Assembly: GCF_030848805.1 (NCBI RefSeq)
Contig: NC_092359.1
Location: 6,022,623-6,086,622 of the forward strand
Reading direction: 5' to 3'
Length of the DNA stretch: 64,000 nt
Source of the DNA: Temnothorax longispinosus
Taxonomy: Eukaryota > Arthropoda > Insecta > Hymenoptera > Formicidae
Part shown: positions 24,134-35,714 of the stretch, piece after piece
Numbering within the stretch: the stretch's first letter is position 1
Layout of the letters: each line of letters begins with the position of its first letter
The notes under the pieces: generated by a model
The model's input: the letters and a program-made list of their open reading frames with translations, nothing else
Told to the model about the DNA's origin: nothing
Databases searched by the model: none
Made by a program: the position numbers and the translations under genes

Positions 24134-25559
24134 TCTTCCGGTACAGTCGGCACCAACATCGTATCGCGTCTCCGCATCATAGCTTTTGAAATAAGTAGGT
24201 TCAAGCTACAAGTTGCTAATACAAGGAGACGAAGAATCTGTTGAAAAGTGGAAGTCAAATATTAACTCAACTAAAGCACTTTATCTCGAAACCTTGTCTT
24301 ATGGATTTATAAATATGTATCAAAGGCTAAGATACTTAAAAGACAACTATATATTAATGCTTTCTTCGGTAGTTAAATATTTCCAAAAGCAGTATTTTTG
24401 CAACCATGTAAAATTTGAATGTTTCTTGTTATTCAGAATGTTATTTTTTTATATTTATCTGATGTTTGACTTCCATTTTTCAAACTATTGTATAATTCTT
24501 GGTATCTATATCTTTATTCATCGTAAAGATGCACAGCGATAGATTTATGACGGTATAAAGGTTGCTAATATTTTGTTAGTTATAGTGCACTTATAGACTT
24601 GATATCGTAAAATGATATGGTTTTTCCCCCCGCGTTTCAAACCTTCCGAGATATAATCGAATGGACGAGATTAGGTATATGAGTCATATTCTTCACTGGA
24701 AAAATACCGTGATCAAACTAAAATTATTTCAGTTGAGACTTATTCAGCTTTCCAGAAATAATATGAAGCTATTTTGAGTTATATCAGCGACTTGATGTAT
24801 AATCCGTATTGGAATGCACTGCGCGAATGCACTTACTTAGCCAGTCGCTAAAAATAAAATACGCAAACTTATTTCGAGACACGGTTGTGTCCACGCTTGA
24901 CGTATGCGACAGAACGCGTGCAGGTACGCGCACGTAATTACGCTCACGCAAACAGAAATCGATTTAAAAAAAAACCCTGGAACCGTCGAAAACGAATACA
25001 TCGTGGTGTGCATGAAAAATGCCAATCGTAGAGAGCCTGATTGGAAACTTTGATGTACACAAAACATTCTGGGCCGAGCATTTTTGCAGATGAGAAATTG
25101 TAACGGTTCGAAGGATTGTCGTCAATCCACCTAGCTTGAATCATATGTGATACGGAATATAAGCTAGCTGTGATTAAAACGTTCCTATATGCGGCGCCCT
25201 AGAATTATTACACGTGAACAGATGAATGGAATTTTCAATTTTATTTATATAGCTATGGTTTATTCAAAGTTTATGTAGGCTGATGAAAATCTCCCAAGCG
25301 AATTGAGCTCGCTTAGGCGTAAATCGGCGACTATTAAGTTAGATGAACGACGGAAATATTGCAGAGAAGAACTTATTACAAAAATATAGAGTTCGCAGAG
25401 AGAAGGAAGATATATTTGGCGCGTATAAAAGAAGTAAAACTTATATTATATTAGATTTATAAGTATTATAGACACTGTGTGCGTTCTGATTATTAAGAAT
25501 TTAATTTTCTATAGACTGTTTACGAACTAGCGGCTCTGATCACTTATTTCTTAGTTAAA
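24134..25559. other. AT-rich intronic DNA
   Basis: No gene or repeat of note. The AT-rich background has a small GC-richer patch at 24890-24960. Confidence 0.55.
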
Positions 25560-26280
25560 ATTTCGTGACCGCCAATTTACCGCTGCAGGTACCGATGCAT
25601 CGCCGCGCACGCGCTCACGTACGTTATTGCGTGCATCCTGCAATCGTCAGACGCATCATTCCGCGGTGGTTTATACGACACGCGTTTGTATGTGCATCCG
25701 TCCCTCTCGCCCCCATCACATGCATATATGCATGCACGCACGCATGAAACACCCCCTTTTTGCTTGTACCCCTTGTACTCCTTCATATTTATCTAATGGT
25801 ATGTCCGCGCGTGTTTCTCGCTCTGCGACAGGATGCGTATTCACGCGAATTCTCTTGGTATGGTGGAGAGGAGGGGAAAGGAGAGGGGCTATGGTGGAGA
25901 CTGAAGGGTTGTGCACGTCGCGGGGGCCGGGACGGGATTAGGGGCGCATGTGTAAGCGACGTGTTAATGACATTACGTAATACCGAGCAAGCCAATCAAT
26001 ATGGCAGACACTGTGTGCACTCCGGTGCACGTCATGTCCCTCCGCGCGTTATTGCATCGGGCAACGTCAGTGCCGCATCCGACTGCCGGAACGAGTGTGT
26101 CCACGTGCGACGAGACTCGTCGTTTCGCGACACGGTCGACCCTTCCGTATATATACACTCACGATCGAGATTTATGAGGTTGTATATGCGAAGTTCCTTC
26201 GAGAAGAAATTTCGAAATCGGGAACGGGAACGACTCGCGGAAAATGCATTGTCCCGAGCTGTCATCGCATGTAGATTATA
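25560..26280. promoter_or_regulatory. GC/CpG-rich island with long two-strand open frames
   Basis: A GC-rich block with ACGC/CACG-rich sequence. A plus frame stays open from an ATG near 25796 to 26281 (~161 codons), and several 60-105 codon frames overlap on minus. The composition is Arg/Cys/Ser-rich with no recognised domain. The block looks regulatory rather than coding, though an unrecognised exon cannot be excluded. Confidence 0.25.
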
Positions 26281-26386
26281 ACGTCTGAGTAGAGCGAGAT
26301 GTTCAGGAATGCGCAAAGTATTGAGAAACGTTTTCACTTTATGGTACACTGAGAAAAAAGTTGTTAACTTGACTAAATATTTTCAA

Positions 26387-26699
26387 TAAACAGGGCTGGC
26401 GAACAAGCAATTATCGACGTTTTACCGGCGGTTGCGAGAAATGGAACTGATTCACACGAATAAAGGAACGTAAGCGAGTCTTTTGTATGCGGCTAGATAT
26501 GTAAATAGTTTATAATTTTTGTGAATTTTTCAATCTATATCGATGTAAGACTTTCAGTATTTCCGTTAAACGACCAAGATTATAATTGTTTTTCACACTG
26601 ATGAAGGCCACATTTAGGGCCGAAACGTTTGTATATGTATTGAATTTGTAATATAATATTTTAAGCACAAAGACCTTGCTTGTTCGCCAGCCCTGTTTA
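26387..26699. mobile_element. Nested 313-bp element with perfect 24-bp TIRs
   Basis: The first 24 bases (starting TAAACAGGGCTGGCGAACAA) and last 24 are exact reverse complements. The outermost TA on each side may be the target site, giving AACAGGGCTGGC ends. It sits inside the CACTGA element, so it inserted later. The interior is non-coding and carries the hammerhead-like motif near 26598. Confidence 0.85.
26598..26626 (+). ncRNA. Hammerhead-ribozyme-like core, probably degenerate
   Basis: CTGATGA at 26598-26604 is followed by a GGCC/GGCC stem with an 8-nt loop (606-609 with 618-621), then GAAAC at 26622-26626. This is the arrangement of the hammerhead core with stem II. A five-pair stem III can form between AAACG at 26568-26572 and CGTTT at 26626-26630. 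Against activity are an extra A between core and stem II, GAC where the GUH cleavage triplet is expected, and no clear stem I. Confidence 0.35.
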
Positions 26700-28859
26700 T
26701 TTAAATTGTTTTATATTAAGCGAACATGATTAACTAATTGTAAATATTTTCAACTGATTATAATTTTTTAAAAATGAAATATTTAAGTATTTGAGTCAAA
26801 TTATACGTAATGTCAGATTTAATATGTCGTGTTTAATTTAAATACATAAATATTTTAATTAAAAAATAATTATTAGTTGAAAATATTTAGTCAAATTAAC
26901 AACTCTTTTTTTTTCAGTGTAAAGCTAAAGATAGATCTTCTGAATTTTACGTGTTACACGCGCGCATTAACTCTTGGTAACGTTAACTTCTCAGATCGCC
27001 TGATTTTTTGAATCCTTTGGATTTGGAGTTTTAAAATTCTGAAAAATTTATGTATTATCGTGGGGTTTTTTTTAGAAATTAGACGCGCTTGTTTTGGAAT
27101 AGAAATAGATAGATAAACTATCGTTTCCTTGTTGCGGAATTAGAATCTGTAGGAATTTTAATTTGCAACAATCACGTATGAAAACGAGAATTCGGAAAAT
27201 AATTCGTCGCGTAAGTCGCAATTTGGTGCACGGCGGTGATTACGAAGAGAGCCTTCGAGGAAACGTAGAAATAATTGCAAACGAGGCATGTCCGGTGCGA
27301 CGAAGTGACAGTCGCGGCAGGATGCAACGGTATGCACCGCTGCACGACCATGCGCATTGGACAGGACGAGGGGGAACGATCGCATGGTTGTGCGATCGAT
27401 CATTGCGTGTTAGGGCCCGTTCCTACGTGACGAGGTGTCACGACATTCGCTGTCATGTCCAGAGCCGTAACTAAAGCTGAGCCGCAACTAAAGTGAGAAT
27501 AAATTCGCGCATTCGTCTTGCGAGAACTGAATCATTTGTATAATGCACAAATAATCATGCGAATAATTTGGAATTTATGATAAAAAAGTTCGTAAACATT
27601 TAACAATCTTCATCATTCAGTAGGAGATTCGTAATATTCTTTGCGATTTATTTGCCGTAAATCAAAATCTTGTTGATAAACAATTCACTAAAAATCAACA
27701 GTCATTTCCACATCTTGATTCGCGAGAGACTCTTTGATATTTGCAAACCTGGAAGTTATCGCGTTCTGAAATTCTTCTCGAGGAAACGTGCACTCGAAAG
27801 TGATCAAAGAGTCCGCGGTCAACCATAACGATAGTAGTTCTAGGACGCTGTCTGTATATGGAAGTCTGTGAGCCAGTCGTTGATTACTACTACCGCAAAG
27901 TGGGTCTCTCTTCGTGTTGCGTTGCGCAGGATTGCGTGCTCGATCACGTGCTGCGGCTTACGCACACGCTTGTCATGCAACGTAGCGGAGAACAAGTTTC
28001 CGCGGTTTCAAACGCCCATGGTGACGATCAGCTGATTCCCGTCGGGGCTTTTAAATCCATGATTAGTATGTATGCGCATATTACGTACGCGTATGCAGAA
28101 ATCTTACAATGGCCGCGTGCGTGGGTGATTGCGGAGCCTTTCTTGGGCACACATTCAATTACTATAATGCAATCAAGATGGCATATGAAATACGCATTGT
28201 CTTTTTTTATGATCTTTTATTTATAAATAACAAAAAATTCTGCTAAAGTAAATTTAAGACCTGCAAACTTCAGTCTATTCGATTATGCGACGAGACTGCG
28301 CAATTTCTGTTAACAATCTACTATCGTATACTGTTAACAGTATTCTATTTTAGACTTCTATCGATTCTATTGTTGAGTACGACAGACATTAAAACTACCA
28401 TTTTTTTTGTTAACAAAACATATGATAAGTGCTTATAAAATATGCTCTCGACAGACTCACATAGCTGTTTGATTTATATGTCAACCTTTATTTTTAACTG
28501 TTCTTATTCCATTTATGGCACTTATTAGAAATTTCGCTTATATAATATTTTGTCCGATGAAAATATATATTCGTACTTTTTAGAGTTGATAGACATCAAA
28601 CACACAAATGTTAACTTTGATGTTTCTTTTAATGGATAGATAAGATATAGCTCATTAAACGCGAGAGGTTTAATGTTATCATGCGCGAACAGAAGAAAGC
28701 GATTTGACGACGTCGATGCAAGGACGCCTTAAATCAACTTCTTACTTCTTTTTTTCATATATTACAAAAATAGGACTCTTGTGTGTCTACGTGTGTGCGA
28801 GTAATCGCGTCTCATATGTCTACACCTCTAGATTACTTCAATGCCAGCGAATGAAACGG

Positions 28860-29250
28860 GAAACGAAGTATTCCATTACGCCGTTCTTATGAATATCGTA
28901 TAACTGCTCGCGTAGTTTACTCCGAGTTCACACCTTTCTTCCATTCGCGTTGCCAATTTGTCGAAGCCGTGGAACGCGACCGGTATACTCGTTCGCGCGA
29001 ACGTATCTCTTCTCCGTCGTCGCGCGGTACGAAGTGCAATAATAGCAGGTAGCAGGCAGGATGGTGCCTGCGAGTGTGTTCGCACTGTTCGCAGGTGGAG
29101 AAGATATCTACATCCTTCTCTCTCTCTTCCCATATTGCGTCGCGTCGCGTCGCGGCGGTAAGCGCGTCACGCGTGCATGCGTGTGTGATCGATCGTCGCG
29201 TGCTGTTGCGTCGCGCCGCGTGCGCGGTCACGTGTAGCGTCACGGGGAGA
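28860..29250. promoter_or_regulatory. CpG-rich island
   Basis: Dense CGCG/GCGTCGCG content in AT-rich surroundings, with overlapping open frames on both strands and no family resemblance. It is a candidate enhancer or promoter only. Confidence 0.25.
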
Positions 29251-30762
29251 AAACTACGATGTCATAAGAGAATTTTTAAGAATCGTACGGAATTGCGCGT
29301 GTGTTATCAAGATATGTAACACATGTATAATGACGTGCATAATGCGGTGATAGGTTGGGTCGTTGATTTTTCGTGTATAATAACTGGTGAAAAAATATAG
29401 TGTCGACGAGGCAGACGACACTTTGTCTCGAAGGAATACGCTAACTCTTTGATATTAACATTGCTAATAGACTAGAGATTTAGTTGCGTAGTAGTGATAA
29501 TTTATACCAATTAATATGAATCAAATCAATTAGAACGTTGTATATATTAAAACTGTTTGGATGCTATTTCATGAAAACGGTCGATGAGTAAGTTCAACTG
29601 CTCGTTTTGTCCGTTATTCCGTGATTACGTTTGCATTTGCTGAAATGGCTTACATCTACATTGCATATACAAATTTCGTGAAATCGTGAACTACGTTAAA
29701 TCATATCTTGCGATATTCGTCGCTCGAAATCATCATCGCACTTTCCCGTCGAGTTTGACCTCCTTCGCTTTTGACTAACCACAACGAGTTTATCTTCCTT
29801 TAAAGGAGGAAAACGTCTATCACTACCTAACCAAATAATATTCAAGTCGTATTAGTATTATTCCAGAGATTGAAAATTATTATTATTGCTCTTTTTTTTA
29901 TTAATCTTTATGTCATCGGAAAAATCGGAATAGAGTAGTATAAAAGGAGAGTGATCCATTTATTTTATTAATATTATTTATATGATGCTATTAATATTAT
30001 ACTTATAAGCTAATTGCATAATTATCATATTAATTACACATTGTTAATATTACTCATTATTAATATTATAATATTAATAATTCGTTCTCTAAATAGAATC
30101 ACGAGTTATCTCTCTCTCCCCCTCTCTCTCTTTCTCCCCTTTCTCGCTTTCACATACATATTAATATATTGTAGTAACAATCTTTAGCTTTTATTTATTT
30201 ATTTCTTTACTTAATAATTTTTTATTAGTTATATAAATATGTTGTTATATGTGCCACATTTTACCGTGAAGAATTTTCAATTTTAATTTATTTTTTATAC
30301 TAGAAAAAGATGTATCAACATCTTTGAGTGAGTTTAGTTCTATCCTCATTCGATTACACCTTTATTTTCCACTATTCACTCATATAAATTAATTCTACAG
30401 TCTCTAAGATCGATATAGGAGAATCTCGATTGAACAAAGCGCCCGACGAATTTTTTATTAAATGTATGCATTAATCTCGATAGCTACTTTATCAAAATAG
30501 TAGAACTTCTCTGTTTGATTAGTCGTAGGAGAAAACAAACGCGATAAATTTTGAAGAAAATTCGATAATTCAAAATTATTGAGTTACCAATTTGTGATAG
30601 AAGTGTTCTAGATTCTTACCTTTCGTAAAATTGAAATTATAACCGCGGTTTAATATTATTACTTTTGTTTATAGTCTATTATAAAATTATTACATGCTGA
30701 GCAAGATGCAATTAATATATAAGAATATAAAAGATATACTTGTTTTCTTCTATTTTTAATAT

Positions 30763-30773
30763 GGGGGGGGGGG
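30763..30773 (+). repeat. Homopolymer G11
   Basis: Eleven consecutive Gs in AT-rich DNA. The exact length is prone to sequencing error. Confidence 0.9.
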
Positions 30774-31955
30774 TTCTATACAAAGATTTCTGTACAAGGT
30801 TTTGAACGTGATTATATTTATAGAGTATTGGATCTTTGGATATTAGTAATATATTTCAATATATGTTTGGATCTTTGATGCGATATAAGTACTTATTGAT
30901 TTATATATTCATGAATTTATAATTAATTGGTTAATTGATTATTTTAGTTATCATTTTTTTTTATTTTCACGACCAATGCTGGCAATTATTACCACAGAAT
31001 ATAAAATATAATTGTTCATGCTATTCGCTTCTCTTTCATTTTGGATAATTTATGCGAAATAATCATCAAGAATGTACTTCGTACGAATTCGTGCCTTAAG
31101 AAACATTGAGGGTGCAGTGGCGACACCGAGGACGTAAATCAGACGAAACTGTACCGTGGAATTAAAGGACTCTCCACCGGCCTGCGTCCTTAATGAATGT
31201 ACCGCCGCCACTAATTAGACGTCCTTAGTGCCGTGCGCGTCGCTTTATACCAGGGGGAAAGAGAACGAAGAGGAAGTGTCGTCGTAACCGCTATTCATAA
31301 GCGATTTAGATTGCGAATTACGAGCTGAAGAAGCTGTGCCATTATCGATAAGAATTAAGGAATATAAATGCGAGAAGTCATTGATTGCTTGAAGAATTAT
31401 TTTCCATTTTGGAATTTTCCATGTTAAAGTTCTTAGAAAGTTTATTAAGTTTATTCGACAAAACAATTAATATACGAGTATGTTAAATCGCATTGATTTA
31501 TATTACAATAAATTTTTATAGTTTTTTTTCTATTCTCGTAGATCATATCCTTTTCGTTTTAGCCATAGAATAAGAGTGTTATAAAAATACCTGTAAATTT
31601 TCACACACGTTTTAAAAGTCTATGAGACTCTACTTACTTGAACATATCGTTTTCTCGAAGAATAAATATCCAAGGCATATTTACGAAAGTAAGTATCCAA
31701 ACTTTTAGAGAGCGGATCATAGTTCGAGACATGCATCGGTTTCTCGTCTATCACACTGTCATTCGACCGATCGGTCAATCACTGTAGTCAAACGTCAACG
31801 TAACAGGTTGCACCGTTGAACATCGTTTGAGGGCTGGTTGGTAGTTACCTCTAGCTCGACTGGTTCCCTTCAAGGGTCGAGAGTGGATACGGACTGCGAG
31901 CAGACAGTCGGGGTAGAGTAATTTCTGTCTACGAGGGTCGCTGGAAACGGTGGTT

Positions 31956-32030
31956 ACCCCCCTCTCTCCCTTTCTCTCTCTCTCTCTCTCTCTCCTTCCT
32001 TCTCTGTCTTTCTCTACCCTTTCCTTATCC
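31956..32030 (+). repeat. (CT)n pyrimidine tract
   Basis: A pure CT core at about 31972-31994 continues as TCCTTCCTTCTCTGTCTTTCTC to a CCAAG near 32033. No convincing exon follows. Confidence 0.85.
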
Positions 32031-32539
32031 AAGAGGAATCTGTATGAAAAGCTACCACCCCAAAGCTGCAGGCCTTCCGCTCTTCGTCCCTCGTCGGCTA
32101 CCATTCTACCTTCGAAGACCGATTATGGATAATTATCTGCAACCTATTACGCGCTAAAATCTTGTCACTGCGATTATCGGCAGAGCGTGAAGAAGCTGCC
32201 TTCTGTGCGATGCCACTATGCCGTGACGTTGAATAGAGCACTCGACGCTTACCGTCGCCTTCGACTATCGACGTCGGGGCTTAGTACTGAACGTAACTTG
32301 ACGTACTGAATCCTTGCCGTACCGCGAAATCTTGTTAGAACTATCACTGGAAATATTGATAAAAATATTTATTTATTATTCGTTTATTATTGCCTTTAAG
32401 TGAATCGTTATTCGGTGATAAGCAATTGCAACGTTTGTCAAGTTACAGTTAACAATGAGGATCAACGTATGTTGAAGCAGAACTAACTTTTTTTGAATAT
32501 GAAAAGTGGATATAGAATAGAAAAATTTGATTTGAGACT

Positions 32540-33680
32540 TTCGAACTTGTGCGATTCTGAAATTTCTGAATTTGCAGTAGCACTTGGAACTTTGGGGTCT
32601 CGAGATCTTAGAAACTTTGCGACTTTTAAATCTTGAAATCTTAGAAGATTTCAGAATTTTGATATTTTTGAATGTTACGAATGTAGCATATTAAAATTAA
32701 AAACTTAAAACTTAAGAGTTTTTTGAGATCGATTTCTATAGCTTCGAAATTTGAAGAAGTTCCAACAAAAGGGAATTTTTTGTTATACATTTCAAAATTG
32801 CAAATTTCACTATTTAAAGTAGTACATTTTAAATTTCTAATCTTCGGAATTATTTTGCAATCGGACGTTTTACAGTTTCAGATAAATATTGTCAATATTG
32901 TCAATATATAATCGTGTCTACTACATGTGCTGCGTGCAAGTATATAGTTCAGAAGAATGTATAGGCAAATTGTCTAGTATATCTGCTAGATACGTTATCG
33001 TACTTTCTGTCGCAGTGCAGCCGCAAGGGTGTCATAAGCCGAAGAAAGTCTAGTTATCCATCTAGACAGCTGCTTTACAATCCGCAATGTAGGGCATCTA
33101 GTTAGCGCGAATCGGTGCGGCATTATTTCTATGCGAAGTCGCGGCAACCAGAATATTATATTCGCCGCAGAATAATGCCATCCATCAAAATACCGATGCC
33201 TAGGATAATTGATGCCATCGGAACGGCGACGCCAGTCACGCTAGACAGCGCATGGCGTAAAATTGAATATCGATTAGATGTTCGGAGGGGGCTCGAAATG
33301 GGGCTCGCTAAAGTTATTAATTCCCCTCGCAGGCAAAATCTTTCGATTAAATAGCAGCAACAACATCCGGCATGCAATGTAAATACGCAATTAGTTGGCC
33401 TCCCTTCTAATTAATTTTTGATTTTCGATTAAGTTAACAGTGTCGTGCGTAAGGTAATATGTTTCGAGAATTTCAAATTGTGCAAGATATCAACATTTTT
33501 CAGGATCCCGAGAGATTTCAAGATTTTCAGGCACATTGAAGACATCGAATTTTTTTAATGAAGTATTTCAATAATCGTGTGTTTGAAGATTTTATAGTTT
33601 TAATGATTATATAATAGCGCTAATAACTTGAAACTTTTGAGATTTTGAAAATTTGAAATTCTAGATCTTGACACATTGAT
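32540..33680. repeat. Degenerate GATTTTGAAATCTT-type arrays flanking a short GC patch
   Basis: 32540-32700 and 33480-33680 both consist of loosely repeated ATCTTGAAATCTTAGA / GATTTTGAAAATTTGA words. Between them is a modestly GC-richer region (33000-33370). No gene was recognised. Confidence 0.4.
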
Positions 33681-35585
33681 ATTACGGAGCTTCCATCCTG
33701 GAGGTTCTGTAAAACGTTGATACTTTACAATATTAAGAATATTATGAGTTTTATTTTTAATATTTGGAAACTAATTATATCGTATGTGTGGTACTTATAA
33801 ATGATATATTATCTATATATGTATGCATAAGTTAAAGTAATTATTTCACCGATATTATTGTCTGTTCGCGTTTTATTTTGCTTTATTTATTATTTTATTG
33901 TGGGGAATGACGAATAAAGCGCAAACATCTTCGTGCAAATCCGTTTTCGTGCAATCAGCTGTATAACTTATCAAGTTCGTTGAAATTTCCGGTTGGCAGT
34001 TTCATCATTGTTTTTGCAAGTATTTATGCTTGTCGCGTCTCCTATACGCCGCTGCGCTGGTCCAATAATAAGACGATTTTATTTTTACTCTTCTTCGCCT
34101 TCTTTCTCGTCTCCTTTGCGGCAGGATCCGTTTCCGTCCACGGAAGAGCGAAGAGGAAACGACTGCTTCGCTCTCTCTCGATCGATATCTTAAGAGAGAA
34201 TAGACGGACACGTTGCGCCACCCTCGAGGGTGGAAACCTTTACGTAAGCGCGCGACATGAAATCGGAAAATGAAACTCGCATCGACCTTTGATCCTTTCG
34301 TGTAACGTCGAGAGAAGGATGACGTTCGGACACGCCAGAGTTTCCTATGTAACTTTTTAGGCACGGAAAGCATTGAAGAAGGCTGTCTCTTTTATTATGT
34401 CGGGAGGTACGAAATGCGAAAGAGATGCCAAATCTAAACAATTAAACTTCGGATTACGTTTGAAAGAAAAAAGACAATTATATCTAGAATATAAAGAAAC
34501 AGTTACATTATACTTTATTTTTCGTGTGGTATTTCTTTAATATATTGTTCTTGTAATCTTCTGTTTAATTTAATGATAAAAACTTATGTATTATTATTAT
34601 TATTATTATTACTTAAGAAATATATGTAATTGTTTATTTAAAAAAAATGGTTGACCTAAATTTCACGATAAAACTTCCATTCGAGATAATTTATTATTGA
34701 TAAATAATTAATGTTATCAAAATATGTAAGTGCAGAAAAATGCAATAATATTGCGTTTAAAAAAACATTGTGCTATGCGTGATTAAAGTTGCAGGTGAAA
34801 CTCTTTCGCATCAACTTCTCGCGCTCGATATCACGTTATCGAATTACACGCATTATGAAGCATGTATTTGCCGTGAGCAAATACACGAGCCTACGTCATT
34901 CTACGGCGTTACAGAATGCCGTTCTAACGTTCTAACGCCTTTTTAAAGAAACGATAGATGATACAAGTGACGAAGATGAATGCACGACATATTTTCTCGT
35001 ACATCAGTCTCCTTTATTTTTCGTACGCTTCTTTTACGTAATTGTTGAAAATTGTTCAATTTGCTCTTGCTGATCCTGTTTTTATGAAGAAAAAAAAACC
35101 CTTCTCGTACAAGATAAAAATTCTTAAAGGAAACACTCGTGTAAAAAGAAAGCAATCTCGCATCTGAGCGCGGCGTTCTTGGCGCAAACACTCGCGTGCT
35201 AATCGTGATTATAATACCGATGCAGGCAGATGCACTTATATGTTTGATATGTATAATAAATAGAGACATGTTGAAATTATTGCGGCTGGAAAGTCGACCG
35301 CGAAAGGCCGCGGAAATTGGGAGCGTGTTGTGTAATACCGGGCTTATGCCGGCATGTGTTTCCCTGGCTTAGAGCAAGGCCGTGCGTATAATAACGACGC
35401 GAGATAAATCACGCGAGGGTTGCGTATGATCCTTGTGAAATCAGAACGCTGTTCATAATATTGCATTCAAGGTCACGGCAAATCCTGATTAATCCTTTCG
35501 AAATCGAATATTAGTGCGATACTGATACACCACGCGTATTAGATAGGTAGCGTTATACATATAAAGGTCTAATGCTAAATGTATA
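33681..35585. other. Intronic DNA without recognised genes
   Basis: AT-rich with a GC patch at 33980-34360. An (ATT)n run lies at 34590-34611. A perfect small hairpin (TGTATTTGC / GCAAATACA) lies at 34863-34885 and is followed by a second (CATTCT / AGAATG) at about 34897-34918. Confidence 0.5.
34863..34885. repeat. Perfect 9-bp-arm hairpin
   Basis: TGTATTTGC-CGTGA-GCAAATACA is a tight stem-loop, with a second hairpin about 12 nt downstream. Function unknown. Confidence 0.5.
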
Positions 35586-35714
35586 CAGTAAGGTGCATTA
35601 ATTCGATAGGTCATAGAATTCTGGCTTATTGGCCGCTGGGTCTTTAATAATTATTAAAGTAAATTATTAAAAAGTCAGAATTCTATGACCCATTGAATTA
35701 ATACACCTTACGTG
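35586..35714. mobile_element. 129-bp mariner-type MITE candidate
   Basis: TA-flanked element. The left arm reads CAGTAAGGTGCATTAATTCG and the mirrored right arm ends ATTAATACACCTTACGTG. The inner arms share TCATAGAATTCTG and CAGAATTCTATGA. The length, TA flanks and lack of coding sequence fit a non-autonomous Tc1/mariner relative. Confidence 0.7.

Larger units (their letters stand above)
26347..26919. mobile_element. TIR element (TA-flanked, CACTGA ends) split by a nested element
   Basis: The left end CACTGAGAAAAAAGTTGTT and right end AACAACTCTTTTTTTTTCAGTG are inverted, and the complementarity continues through TTGACTAAATATTTTCA. TA dinucleotides sit at both outer edges, as for Tc1/mariner-type target sites. 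Without the nested insertion it would be about 260 bp and has no coding capacity. Confidence 0.75.
26922..31955. other. Intronic DNA without recognised genes
   Basis: AT-rich stretches alternate with GC-richer patches at 27200-27470, 27850-28060 and 28860-29250. A plus-strand 122-codon ATG frame at 27858-28226 has no recognisable family. The interval also holds a CT-rich run (30108-30150), an 11-G run (30763-30773) and a GC patch at 31080-31260. Confidence 0.5.

Noticed and set aside
27858..28226. 122-codon ATG frame
   Set aside because: No domain, no splice context and no recognised family. The composition does not stand out from the GC-richer patch around it.
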